A stretch of 64,000 bases of DNA, from positions 43,631 to 107,630 of the forward strand of contig JAAWCD010000003.1 of NCBI GenBank assembly GCA_022793095.1. The letters are read 5' to 3'. Both the position numbers and the translations under genes were made by a program. This stretch comes from Oscillospiraceae bacterium (GTDB lineage: Bacteria; Bacillota; Clostridia; Oscillospirales; Oscillospiraceae). This document shows, one piece after another, positions 18,922 through 26,406 of this stretch; position 1 is the stretch's first letter; every line of letters begins with the position of its first letter. The notes below the pieces were generated by a model. The model ran no database searches and had not been told where the DNA came from. It saw only the letters and a program-made list of their open reading frames with translations.

Positions 18922-18970
18922 GGTCTATGGGTGTCGTTGGCCTGCGGCAGCCGCTATGCTGTCCCATGGA

Positions 18971-19002
18971 TTTGTAAATCAAAATATTTTTTGGTTTACA
19001 AA
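18971..19002. promoter_or_regulatory. BirA-type operator 1 upstream of bioY
   Basis: Inverted repeat TTTGTAAAT-N14-GTTTACAAA (18971-18979 and 18994-19002). Its right arm overlaps the bioY -35 element. The form fits the Gram-positive BirA box, in which biotinyl-AMP-bound BirA represses biotin genes. Confidence 0.75.
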
Positions 19003-19023
19003 CAGCGTGAAATATGTTATGCT
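18995..19023 (+). promoter_or_regulatory. bioY promoter
   Basis: TTTACA (18995-19000), a 17-bp spacer and TATGCT (19018-19023), with BirA-type boxes overlapping both the -35 and the start region. Confidence 0.7.
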
Positions 19024-19024
19024 C

Positions 19025-19056
19025 ATTGTAAACTGTTTGATATCTAAGTTTACAAT
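19025..19056. promoter_or_regulatory. BirA-type operator 2 upstream of bioY
   Basis: Perfect inverted repeat ATTGTAAAC-N14-GTTTACAAT (19025-19033 and 19048-19056), ending just before the ribosome site. Same spacing as operator 1, shifted by 54 bp. Confidence 0.82.
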
Positions 19057-19069
19057 AGGAGTTGACCGC

Positions 19070-19627
19070 ATGAAAACACGCACCATGATTTTAACCGCCC
19101 TGTTTGCCGCCTTGACCGCAACCGGCGCATTCCTCCGCATCCCAATCGGGGAGTCCTCTTTCACCCTGCAGGTGCTGTTCACCTGCCTGGCCGGGGTGCT
19201 GCTGGGGCCTGTGTTCGGAGCGCTCTCCCAGTTGGTTTATGTCCTGCTGGGCCTGATCGGACTGCCTGTATTCACCGCCGGCGGTGGGATTTCCTATCTG
19301 TTTCAGCCCACCTTCGGCTTTTTGCTGGGTTTGATTCCCATGGCCTGGGTGGTGGGCGCCCTGGCTGGGGACGGACAGCGCCCCATCCGAACCGCCGTGG
19401 CCTGTTTGGCCGGGCTGGCGGTGCTTTATCTGGTTGGCATGCCCTACATGGGTCTGATTTTGAACGTCTATCTGGGAAAGGGCCTGTCGCTTACAGCTCT
19501 GCTTTGGGCGGGCATGCTGCCCTTCCTGCCCTTTGACGCGCTGAAAATCGCCGCTGTAGCCGTTGTGAGCGCGCCTCTGTGCCGTGGTCTGCCTGGGCGG
19601 CAGGCAAAAGAGCCGGTTCAGAAATAG
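19070..19627 (+). CDS. bioY: Biotin transporter substrate-binding subunit BioY
   Basis: A 185-residue membrane protein that binds biotin as the S-component of an energy-coupling-factor transporter. Hydrophobic segments fill most of the chain, and the family motif region GVLLGPVFGALSQLVYVLLGLIG plus GGGISYLFQPTFGFLLG is present. The ATG at 19070 has TAGGAG nine bases upstream; longer in-frame extensions run back through the operators and are rejected. No bioMN-like ATPase or T-component lies nearby, so it must use a shared module. Two BirA boxes predict strong repression by biotin. Confidence 0.93.
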   Translation: MKTRTMILTALFAALTATGAFLRIPIGESSFTLQVLFTCLAGVLLGPVFGALSQLVYVLLGLIGLPVFTAGGGISYLFQPTFGFLLGLIPMAWVVGALAGDGQRPIRTAVACLAGLAVLYLVGMPYMGLILNVYLGKGLSLTALLWAGMLPFLPFDALKIAAVAVVSAPLCRGLPGRQAKEPVQK

Positions 19628-19703
19628 CGGACGCTTCCCTGTCTCCTGCATTGACTTCCCTGGCGCTCCGAGGTACAATACCAGGGGAAGGGAGGGGCAA
19701 GCC

Positions 19704-20213
19704 ATGTCTCGAGAAATCACCTGCTGCTTCACAGGGCACCGGCCGGAAAAGCTGCCCTGGGGCACACAGGAGAACGACCCCCGCTGTGCGGCACTGAAGC
19801 GGTGGCTGGACCGGGTGGTGCTGGAGGCCTACCAGGACGGCTGCCGTCATTTTCTCTGCGGCATGGCCCGCGGTTCGGATCTTTACTTCTGTGAGGCTGT
19901 GTTGTCTCTGCGCCGGCTGTATCCGGAGGTGCGGCTGGAAGCGGCGGTTCCCTGCCGGACCCAGGCGGACAACTGGCCGGCGGAGGAGCGGGAGCGTTAC
20001 CGCAGTCTGCTGGGGCAATGCGACCTGACCACGCTGATTCAGGAAAATTACACGGCGGGCTGTATGATGCGGCGCAACCGGTACATGGTGGAGCGGTCCT
20101 CCCGCATGATTGCGGTTTACGATGGACTTCCAGGCGGCACCCGCAGCACCCTGGCTTATGCCCTCCGCCAGGGCCTCACCCTCATTCAAGCCTCCCCTGC
20201 CTACTTTTCTTGA
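19704..20213 (+). CDS. SLOG-domain protein (YpsA/DUF1273-like)
   Basis: A 169-residue cytoplasmic protein with the Rossmann-like SLOG fold. CCFTGHRPEKL at the N-terminus and FLCGMARGSDLYFCEAVL around residue 50 are the hallmark ligand-binding loops; GTRSTLAYALRQG follows near 145. SLOG proteins are thought to bind or process nucleotide-related ligands, and the precise role is unknown. The ATG follows GGGAAGGGAGGGG. The end of the gene runs into a hairpin repeat that overlaps the stop codon. Confidence 0.82.
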   Translation: MSREITCCFTGHRPEKLPWGTQENDPRCAALKRWLDRVVLEAYQDGCRHFLCGMARGSDLYFCEAVLSLRRLYPEVRLEAAVPCRTQADNWPAEERERYRSLLGQCDLTTLIQENYTAGCMMRRNRYMVERSSRMIAVYDGLPGGTRSTLAYALRQGLTLIQASPAYFS

Positions 20214-20238
20214 AAGAGAAGTAGGCAAAAAAACTTTA
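20200..20238 (-). repeat. Hairpin repeat, copy 5
   Basis: Palindrome CCTACTTTTCTTG / AAGAGAAGTAGG followed by CAAAAAAACTTTA; it overlaps the stop codon of the SLOG gene and may act as its terminator. Confidence 0.65.
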
Positions 20239-20250
20239 TGCTGGCGTACT

Positions 20251-20291
20251 GCCATGCTCCCCAAGGAGTCTCTGCCCTTGGGGAGCATGGC
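20251..20291 (+). terminator. 16-bp stem-loop after SLOG gene
   Basis: Perfect 16-bp stem (20251-20266 and 20276-20291) with a nine-base loop, followed by GGTTTCTTA. It probably ends the bioY/SLOG transcripts. Confidence 0.6.
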
Positions 20292-20300
20292 GGTTTCTTA

Positions 20301-20460
20301 GAGCCTGTTTAAAATCTCCGGGTGCGCTGGATGGGCCGGAATTTTTTCGTCCGGCAAGGGAAAAAGCGCAGGAATACTGGATGTATTCCGAGCATGTTTG
20401 ACGCGGCTGGACGGAAAAAGGCCGGTTCAGACGGTGTGTCAGGAGATTTTGAACAGGCTC
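20301..20460. mobile_element. 160-bp MITE-like element, copy A
   Basis: Non-coding element bounded by 19-bp terminal inverted repeats (GAGCCTGTTTAAAATCTCC, one mismatch) and flanked on both sides by TTA (20298-20300, 20461-20463), a likely target duplication. A second 160-bp copy lies at 63727-63886. TNA duplications and GAGCCTGTTT-type ends point to an IS5-related (IS427-like) source; that source is inferred. Confidence 0.8.
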
Positions 20461-20463
20461 TTA

Positions 20464-20666
20464 AGTAAGGCATGTGGTTGCTTCATAAAGATCCTGTAAG
20501 GGACAAGATAAGGATCAAAAGGAAGCGTTTTGTGCAGAAAACTGAAACGGACCTCTTAAAGCGGAATGATTTCCAGAAAAACACAAAGAGGGTTATTCAA
20601 TGTCAATCATCCCCTGCCCGGCGAGCAATGGCAAAACCGTACTGGCGCTGATCATGAGACAAGGCA
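20464..20666. other. Gap after MITE, no gene seen
   Basis: 203 bp between the MITE and the end of the MFS gene. No ribosome site, hairpin or known motif was recognised. Confidence 0.4.
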
Positions 20667-22028
20667 CTACACATTCTTCCGGTCCTGGAAAAGCAGGGCG
20701 CAGGCCAGCATGACCGCCGCGCACACCACCGGCACCTTGAACACCAGCGGCAGACCGCCTGCGCTGTTCATCAGCGCGGCGCAGATGCCGCCGGCGATGG
20801 TGGACCCCAGCGCTCCGGCCAATCCCATGAAAGCCAGCCCGCTGGCCAGGTCCTGAGGCTCCAGGATGGTCATGGGGTAGGTGTAGGGCGCAATCTGGTT
20901 GACACTGTTGACCGCAGCCAGCGGGAACGCGCCCGCAAACAGCATAACCAGCCCCATGGAGGCGCTGGGCGCGGAGCCAAGAAGCATCCAAATCACGCCG
21001 CCCGCCAGAGCGCCAATCGCCCATATCATGACCATTCCCTTATACTTTCCCGTCTTCGCCGCGTAGTTGCCGAAGATAGTGGTCAAAATCACCGCCACAA
21101 TCATGCCCGGAACGTTCATCAGGCCCGAAACCTGGCTGGAAGCGCCCAAAACAGCCTGTGCATAGGTGGGACCGTAGTTTCCCGCACCGTTGATGATGGA
21201 GTAGAAAAGCATCAGAAGAAAAATGTACAGATAGTAGCGGTTCTTGAGCAGCTTCACCGGAATGACCGGGTCAGCGGCCTTCCGTTCTGCCCAAACCAGA
21301 AGAATCAGCCCCAGCAATGCCACTGCTAAAAGACCCAGAATCAGAGGACTGGTCCAGCCGTAAGCACCGCCCCAGTTCATGGCCAGAGAGAAGGGCACCA
21401 GGGTCACAGCAGCTGCAATGGCCCCTAGGGTATCCATTTTGCTGTTCTCTCCGCTTTTGGGCGGAATCTCCGGAATGCCGAAGGCGCACAAAACCAGCCC
21501 GATGATAAGAAGCGCCACAGCCACATAGAATTGCAGCCTCCAATTCATTGCACAGACTACGCCGGCGATAGGTGCGCCCAGGATCATGGCCGCGGTAGTG
21601 AGGGACTGGTTATAGCCCGAATACTTGGGGGACTCAGTCTGCCCGAAGATGGCGGATAGAAGGACAAAGCCGTTCATCATAAACAGGCCCCATGCCAGAC
21701 CAGAAATCATACGGGCAATGGTAAACATCCAAAAGCTGGTCGCGCAGGCTGCGGCGGCATAACAGGCGGTGTAGAGCGCGACGGCAAACAAGAACAGCTT
21801 TTTATGGCCGGTTTTGTCGCCAATTTTCCCTCCGATGGAGATGGTGACGCCTCTGGCCACACATTCCAGCGTGAACACCATGCTCACCGAGGAGAGGCTG
21901 TCAAAGATCTCGGCGATGGTGTAGCTGTACACACCGACACTGGCAATCAAATACATTGCCAGGAAATTGATGATCAGGATGCCCGCGTAGGCAATCATTT
22001 TTTTGGCTTTGGAATTGGTGCTGGACAC
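20667..22028 (-). CDS. MFS transporter
   Basis: A 453-residue major-facilitator protein with about 12-14 membrane segments. The loop 2-3 motif is GGKIGDKTGHKK. The second half resembles DHA2/drug-proton antiporters, but a solute carrier is equally possible. The GTG at 22028 is chosen because AAAGGAGGG lies seven bases upstream. It is encoded 62 bp after the zinc alcohol dehydrogenase and is probably co-transcribed with it from the sigma-54 promoter at 23265-23280, so it may import the substrate of, or export a product from, the sigma-54-controlled pathway. Confidence 0.85.
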   Translation of the reverse strand: MSSTNSKAKKMIAYAGILIINFLAMYLIASVGVYSYTIAEIFDSLSSVSMVFTLECVARGVTISIGGKIGDKTGHKKLFLFAVALYTACYAAAACATSFWMFTIARMISGLAWGLFMMNGFVLLSAIFGQTESPKYSGYNQSLTTAAMILGAPIAGVVCAMNWRLQFYVAVALLIIGLVLCAFGIPEIPPKSGENSKMDTLGAIAAAVTLVPFSLAMNWGGAYGWTSPLILGLLAVALLGLILLVWAERKAADPVIPVKLLKNRYYLYIFLLMLFYSIINGAGNYGPTYAQAVLGASSQVSGLMNVPGMIVAVILTTIFGNYAAKTGKYKGMVMIWAIGALAGGVIWMLLGSAPSASMGLVMLFAGAFPLAAVNSVNQIAPYTYPMTILEPQDLASGLAFMGLAGALGSTIAGGICAALMNSAGGLPLVFKVPVVCAAVMLACALLFQDRKNV

Positions 22029-22090
22029 AGAGATTCCCTCCTTTTTTGATGGTCCTCCGCCGCGTTCAAGCGGCGGAGGACCTGCTTTTC

Positions 22091-23215
22091 TCAATCCTGC
22101 TTGTTATATGGGTAATCCGGAGCGCTGGGGTCCACCTTGACGCAGACCTTACAGCTGTTTTTCGTCTTCTTTGCGGCCTCGATGGCCTCCGGCAGCTGCT
22201 CCAGCGGGAAGACCTGGGTGATCAGGTGATCTGTGCGGAACTTGCCCTCGCTCATCAGCTGGACGGACTTGCCGAAGTTTCCGCACAGGCCGTCCACCAG
22301 CTTGACACCCTTGTAGAAGATATCAGCCGGCGCAATGGGAGAAACCACGTCATCGGTGTAGCTGGCCACCAGGCTGACCTTGCCGCCCTTGCGGACCACC
22401 TTAAAGCACTCCGCCACAATGTCGGGATTTCCCGTGACCTCAATGGCGATATCCACGTTGCAGGCTTCGGTCTGATCGCCGTAGTGGTAGGGGTACTCGG
22501 CACTGCCCCAGATTTCCCGCAGGCTGTCGATGGCGGGCTTCTCCGCTGTGGGGCTGATGAGGTAATCGGCTCCGCTTTCCTTCGCCAGCTCCAGCCGGAA
22601 GGGGGAACGGTTGACCATGGCCACCTCGCACTTGTTCCGGGCCTTGATGGCCTGAAGCAGGCCCTGGCCGATGATACCGGCGCCGTAAATCACCACATGG
22701 TCGCCGTCCTGCACATCCAGCGCGTCAGCCATGCCGGCGCCAACACACATGGGCTCACAGGTGGCTCCGGCCAGGTCGTTGACATTGCCGGGAAGGGGAT
22801 AGACGCTGACGTTCAGCATGGCGTTGTGCAGGACACTGTACTCGGCAAATACGCCGTTCACGCCGAAGCCAAGGCCGTTCCGGGTCACGTCGGGGCAATT
22901 GAACACGTCGCCTGCCTGACAGGCCGGGCACTGACCGCACCATTGAATGTTGGTGCCCATGAAGCGCATGCCCACCGGAATGTCCTTCACCTCGCTGCCA
23001 GCCTCCACCACGTAGCCGGTGAACTCGTGCCCCAGGGTGATGGGATAGTGCTGGACCGCCATTCCGAAATCAAAGGCGTGGAGATCGGAGCCGCAGACAG
23101 CAGCGTAGGAGACCTTGAACAAAATGTCCTTGGGCCCGATTTGGGGAATGGGGACCTGACGCATCTCCATCTTTCCAGGCTCTGTCATAAACCAAGCGCG
23201 CATTGTACCTTCCAT
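22091..23215 (-). CDS. Zinc-dependent alcohol dehydrogenase
   Basis: A 374-residue medium-chain dehydrogenase (threonine/butanediol-dehydrogenase-like). Catalytic zinc ligands are seen in AAVCGSDLHAFD and LGHEFTG, and the structural-zinc lobe is CGQCPACQAGDVFNC. The Rossmann loop is VIYGAGIIGQG. The ATG at 23215 is taken since GGAGGT lies seven bases upstream; MEVLLM from 23230 would overlap that site. It heads a unit with the MFS gene and sits behind a sigma-54-type promoter. It may interconvert an alcohol or acyloin with its ketone for the nearby acetoin-dehydrogenase-like complex (inferred). Confidence 0.9.
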   Translation of the reverse strand: MEGTMRAWFMTEPGKMEMRQVPIPQIGPKDILFKVSYAAVCGSDLHAFDFGMAVQHYPITLGHEFTGYVVEAGSEVKDIPVGMRFMGTNIQWCGQCPACQAGDVFNCPDVTRNGLGFGVNGVFAEYSVLHNAMLNVSVYPLPGNVNDLAGATCEPMCVGAGMADALDVQDGDHVVIYGAGIIGQGLLQAIKARNKCEVAMVNRSPFRLELAKESGADYLISPTAEKPAIDSLREIWGSAEYPYHYGDQTEACNVDIAIEVTGNPDIVAECFKVVRKGGKVSLVASYTDDVVSPIAPADIFYKGVKLVDGLCGNFGKSVQLMSEGKFRTDHLITQVFPLEQLPEAIEAAKKTKNSCKVCVKVDPSAPDYPYNKQD

Positions 23216-23264
23216 AAGTAGCACCTCCATATTTTTTCGCGTTGGGCGAATTGCCTTTTATAAA

Positions 23265-23280
23265 AGCATAACCGGTGCCA
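23265..23280 (-). promoter_or_regulatory. Sigma-54 promoter for ADH/MFS unit
   Basis: Minus-strand TGGCACCGGTTATGCT. It has the GG and GC dinucleotides with 10 bases between them; one base departs from the TTGC consensus at -12. Confidence 0.65.
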
Positions 23281-23386
23281 AGTTTTGCCTCGAGATTGCA
23301 GGCGGTTTTATGGCAAATAAAGACTCCTTTTGATACGGCGGTATTCTTTTTAGCCCCTTTCAGCAGCTGTTTGGTGGAACGATGTT

Positions 23387-23402
23387 TGGCACGCGCCTTG
23401 CA
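23387..23402 (+). promoter_or_regulatory. Sigma-54 promoter for phosphotriesterase-like gene
   Basis: TGGCACGCGCCTTGCA, a full match to the -24/-12 consensus, 40 bp before the start codon. It is divergent from the ADH promoter about 106 bp away. Confidence 0.85.
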
Positions 23403-23441
23403 AAATGAGAAAGAGCATCCAATCTGAAAGGGGAAGATCGT

Positions 23442-24422
23442 ATGAGTTCTTATGTGCAAACCGTAATGGGGCCGGTCCGGGCGGAGGAGCTGGGCCGCAC
23501 CCTTTCCCATCAGCATGTGCTGTTCGGCTACCCAGGCTGGGAAAATGCCGTATTGTCTCCGTTTCGCTGGGACGAGGCTCTGGACCAGGCCGCGCTGGTT
23601 CTGAAGGAGGCCAAGGAGCGCTGCGGCCTCAAAACGGTGATTGACGCCACGCCCGCTGACTGCGGGCGGAAGGTGGACTTTCTCAAGGCCGTGTCCGAGC
23701 GGACCGGAATCCACGTCGTAGCCAGCTCTGGCTATTACTACGAGGGTGAGGGGGCGCCCGCCTATTTCAAATTCCGCATGGCCTATGGGGACGCGCCGGA
23801 GGAAATCTATCAGATGATGTACCGGGAGGTCACCCAGGGCGTGGGCGATACGGGTATCCGCACCGGTGTTATCAAGGTGGGCACAAGCGCCGGACAGATC
23901 ACAGCGTATGAGGACCTCTTTCTCCGGGCCGCGGCACGGGTTTCGGCGGAAACCGGCGTGCGGATCATCACCCACACCCAGGGCGGGACCATGGGGGCAG
24001 AGCAGGCCCGGCGGATCATCTCCTACGGAGCTAAGCCGGAGCACATCATGATCGGCCACCTGGACAACTGCACGGACATGGACGAGCTGCTCCGCATTTT
24101 TGAACAGGGCGTTTACGGCGGCTTTGACCGGCTTGGGATCCAGGGCTTCACCGGGGCCCTGCCGGAGAGCCGGCGGCTGGCGGAGATCGTGGGCTTGTCG
24201 GGAAGCGGATACGGAGACAAGCTGATTCTTTCTCATGACAGCATCATACGCATGCTGGGAGACCCCTGGGTCTACTCGGAGCAGGATGCCAAGGACCTGG
24301 AGCGCTGGAACTGGACCCATGTGTTTGAGGATATTCTGCCCAGGCTTCAGGAGATGGGCCTCTCCCCAGAGACGGCGGAGGCCATGGTGGCAAAAAATCC
24401 CCAGGCGCTGTTCGGCGCGTGA
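23442..24422 (+). CDS. Phosphotriesterase-like metal-dependent lactonase
   Basis: A 326-residue amidohydrolase of the phosphotriesterase family, most often lactonases or esterases in bacteria. Metal ligands can be placed: HxH at 23/25 (LSHQHVLFG), the bridging Lys145 (GVIKVG), His178 (ITHTQGG), His206 (IGHLDNC) and Asp266 (LSHDSII). Length fits the family. It is a single-gene unit behind a perfect sigma-54 promoter and ends at a strong bidirectional terminator. Opening a lactone to give a hydroxy acid for the neighbouring dehydrogenases is a plausible but unproven role. Confidence 0.88.
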   Translation: MSSYVQTVMGPVRAEELGRTLSHQHVLFGYPGWENAVLSPFRWDEALDQAALVLKEAKERCGLKTVIDATPADCGRKVDFLKAVSERTGIHVVASSGYYYEGEGAPAYFKFRMAYGDAPEEIYQMMYREVTQGVGDTGIRTGVIKVGTSAGQITAYEDLFLRAAARVSAETGVRIITHTQGGTMGAEQARRIISYGAKPEHIMIGHLDNCTDMDELLRIFEQGVYGGFDRLGIQGFTGALPESRRLAEIVGLSGSGYGDKLILSHDSIIRMLGDPWVYSEQDAKDLERWNWTHVFEDILPRLQEMGLSPETAEAMVAKNPQALFGA

Positions 24423-24467
24423 AAAAGACTCGGTGCCTGCCGCAAAGCGGCAGGCACCGAGTCTTTT
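24423..24467. terminator. Bidirectional terminator, lactonase and lplA
   Basis: Perfect 21-bp stem (24423-24443 and 24447-24467) with a three-base loop, A-run on one side and T-run on the other, between two convergent genes. Confidence 0.9.
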
Positions 24468-24474
24468 GAGATTG

Positions 24475-25458
24475 TCAATCGCGCAGCAGCCGGGCCAGCT
24501 CCGCCGCCGTGATGCCGCTCATGTACCGCTCCACCTGAAGGGGTTTCAGCGCCGCCTCCAGGTTTTCGTCCAGGGGAATCCCCACCATGGCCCGCTCCAG
24601 CGTCTCCAAACCGCCATTGCCGAAAAAGTCCCCGTAAAACCGGATTTCCTTGATGCGCCCTTGCTCCGCGCTCAATTGGGCTGTGACCAGGCCGGCGGGG
24701 AATTTCATCTCCCGCCGCATGTCATAGGCGGGAGAAAAGCCGTAGTTCCAGGCCCAGGCTGCGTATTTCTCCACCTGGAGCTTTCCCACCTCCGCAAGGT
24801 CTCTCTCGGTTAGCTCATAAGGCTCCAATGCGCCGCTGTCCATGGCGCAGTCCTTCAAGGCCGCCTTGAATTCCTCCATTGAGATGGGCCGGGGAGCATG
24901 ATCGTTGATGGTGGTCACCCGGCTTCGGACCGATTTGACCGCCTTGGAGTCGAATTTGGCCTCCTTGACCTTGAGGGCGTCCGACACATTGGTCAGGTTG
25001 GAGTCCAGCATGATACAGCCGTGGTGGAGCAGACGTCCATGGCGGGCGTACTGGGAGTTTCCTGAAAACTTCGCGCCGTCAATGGTGATGTCGTTGCGTC
25101 CGTTGAACTGGGCGTGTACGCCGAACCGTTCCAGCGCCCGCACCACCGGCTGAACGAACACCTTGAAGTTAAAGTCCAGGTTGCTGTCCTGGTCCACAAC
25201 AAAGGTGAAATTCAGGTTCCCCTTGTCGTGATAGACCGCGCCGCCGCCGGACAGCCTGCGGACCACCCGAATCCCATGGGAGTCCACAAAAGCCTGATTG
25301 ATTTCCTCGGCGGTGTTCTGGTACTTGCCCACCACAATGGTGTTGTCATTCTGCCAGAGCATGAAGTACGATTTGCTCCGGTCCATTTGCTCAAAGACGT
25401 ACTCCTCCAGCGCCAGATTGAAATAGGGGTCACGACTGGGCGATTCCAGATAGATCAT
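24475..25458 (-). CDS. lplA: Lipoate-protein ligase
   Basis: A 327-residue ligase that activates lipoate with ATP and attaches it to a lipoyl-domain lysine. The lipoate-binding motif RRLSGGGAVYHDKGNLNFTF is near residue 70, and TIDGAKFSGNSQYARHGRLLHHG carries the catalytic Lys region. A C-terminal accessory domain is present. The ATG at 25458 has AAAGGAGG eight bases upstream. It overlaps the end of the metallo-hydrolase gene by 29 bp and shares its sigma-54 promoter, which links lipoylation to expression of the nearby lipoate-dependent dehydrogenase. Confidence 0.92.
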   Translation of the reverse strand: MIYLESPSRDPYFNLALEEYVFEQMDRSKSYFMLWQNDNTIVVGKYQNTAEEINQAFVDSHGIRVVRRLSGGGAVYHDKGNLNFTFVVDQDSNLDFNFKVFVQPVVRALERFGVHAQFNGRNDITIDGAKFSGNSQYARHGRLLHHGCIMLDSNLTNVSDALKVKEAKFDSKAVKSVRSRVTTINDHAPRPISMEEFKAALKDCAMDSGALEPYELTERDLAEVGKLQVEKYAAWAWNYGFSPAYDMRREMKFPAGLVTAQLSAEQGRIKEIRFYGDFFGNGGLETLERAMVGIPLDENLEAALKPLQVERYMSGITAAELARLLRD

Positions 25459-26218
25459 CCTCAGCGCCTCCTTTCTCCCGGGCCTCCCACTGGGCGGCCC
25501 GTCCGTCAATCCAGGCCATATGAGGCAAAATCTCCGCCGGAGGCAGGTCCGGAGGCAGGCTTCGGGCTACCTGCCGGGCCAGACTCCGGTTGTGGTAAGC
25601 GTCGTCCTCCCGGAAGGGCAGGTGGATCAGAAAAATCCGGGTGGGAGCCAGTGTCCGAAGGAACTCCTGGCCGTCCTCCGACGCCAGCTGATAGAGGTTG
25701 ACAAAGGCCCCATCCACAGGCCCGCCTTCCGCCCGGAGAAATTCCGCGGCGTCCCGGCCGGTCAGGGCCCCGTCTCCGGCGGTCAGAAACCGCTCCCGGC
25801 CCAGGGTAATCAAAAAGGACTGGTGCGGGTCGTTCCGGAATACCGTGCCGTCATGCAGGGTGGTTTGGGCCAGGATTTCCCCGGCTCCCATCCAGATCCG
25901 GCGGGTGTTCGCCGAGACGGGCTGAATCCGGGCCCGGTGTTCCGGCAGCTCCGGTCCGTAGACCGCTGGGGAAACTGGCGACCTCATCAGGTGAAGCAGT
26001 CCCTCGCGCTGGAAGTGGTCCCGATGCAGGTGGGTGAACAGCACTCCGCTGGTGTGGGCAAACAGCCCCGTCCGGGCGTCCAGCTGCCGCTGGAGAAAAT
26101 CCGGCATGGGGGAAAAGCCCTGCTCCCGGCCGTCGTGAATACCGTCCACCAGCAGGCCGGTCCCAGCCTGCCAGAAGAACAGGCCGGAATTGACGGAGTG
26201 AAAAATACAGGTGTCCAT
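25430..26218 (-). CDS. Metallo-beta-lactamase-fold hydrolase
   Basis: A 262-residue MBL-fold protein with the metal motif THLHRDHF near residue 62 and a later GDGALTG segment giving the Asp ligand; IHLPFREDD supplies a further His. The family covers thioesterases, lactonases and phosphodiesterases, so the substrate cannot be assigned. The start has AAGGAGG nine bases upstream. It is first in a two-gene unit with lplA behind a sigma-54-type promoter; clearing a stalled thioester or lactone is one idea. Confidence 0.8.
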   Translation of the reverse strand: MDTCIFHSVNSGLFFWQAGTGLLVDGIHDGREQGFSPMPDFLQRQLDARTGLFAHTSGVLFTHLHRDHFQREGLLHLMRSPVSPAVYGPELPEHRARIQPVSANTRRIWMGAGEILAQTTLHDGTVFRNDPHQSFLITLGRERFLTAGDGALTGRDAAEFLRAEGGPVDGAFVNLYQLASEDGQEFLRTLAPTRIFLIHLPFREDDAYHNRSLARQVARSLPPDLPPAEILPHMAWIDGRAAQWEAREKGGAEDDLSGIAQS

Positions 26219-26272
26219 TGGCGTCCGCCTCCTTCGCCGCGCTTGCGCGCTTGTTTGATTTATCTTTTATGG

Positions 26273-26288
26273 AGCAAGCTTCATGCCA
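26273..26288 (-). promoter_or_regulatory. Sigma-54 promoter for MBL/lplA unit
   Basis: Minus-strand TGGCATGAAGCTTGCT; GG and GC are correctly spaced and only the last base of TGGCAC differs. It lies 54 bp before the hydrolase start. Confidence 0.78.
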
Positions 26289-26362
26289 AACCAGATGTTA
26301 TCCCCAGGCCGCCCGGCAGCGCCACCGACGGCTAAAAAGGAGACCCAGGGTAAAAAAGAGAC

Positions 26363-26404
26363 GGCAAAAAGGAGGCGGCGAAGCTTCGCCGTCTCCTTTT
26401 TGCC
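26363..26404. terminator. Terminator of the sigma-54 activator gene
   Basis: A 21-base-arm hairpin with one G-T pair (GGCAAAAAGGAG... / ...CTCCTTTTTGCC), flanked by T-runs on either strand, directly after the activator's stop codon. Confidence 0.85.
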
Positions 26405-26406
26405 GC

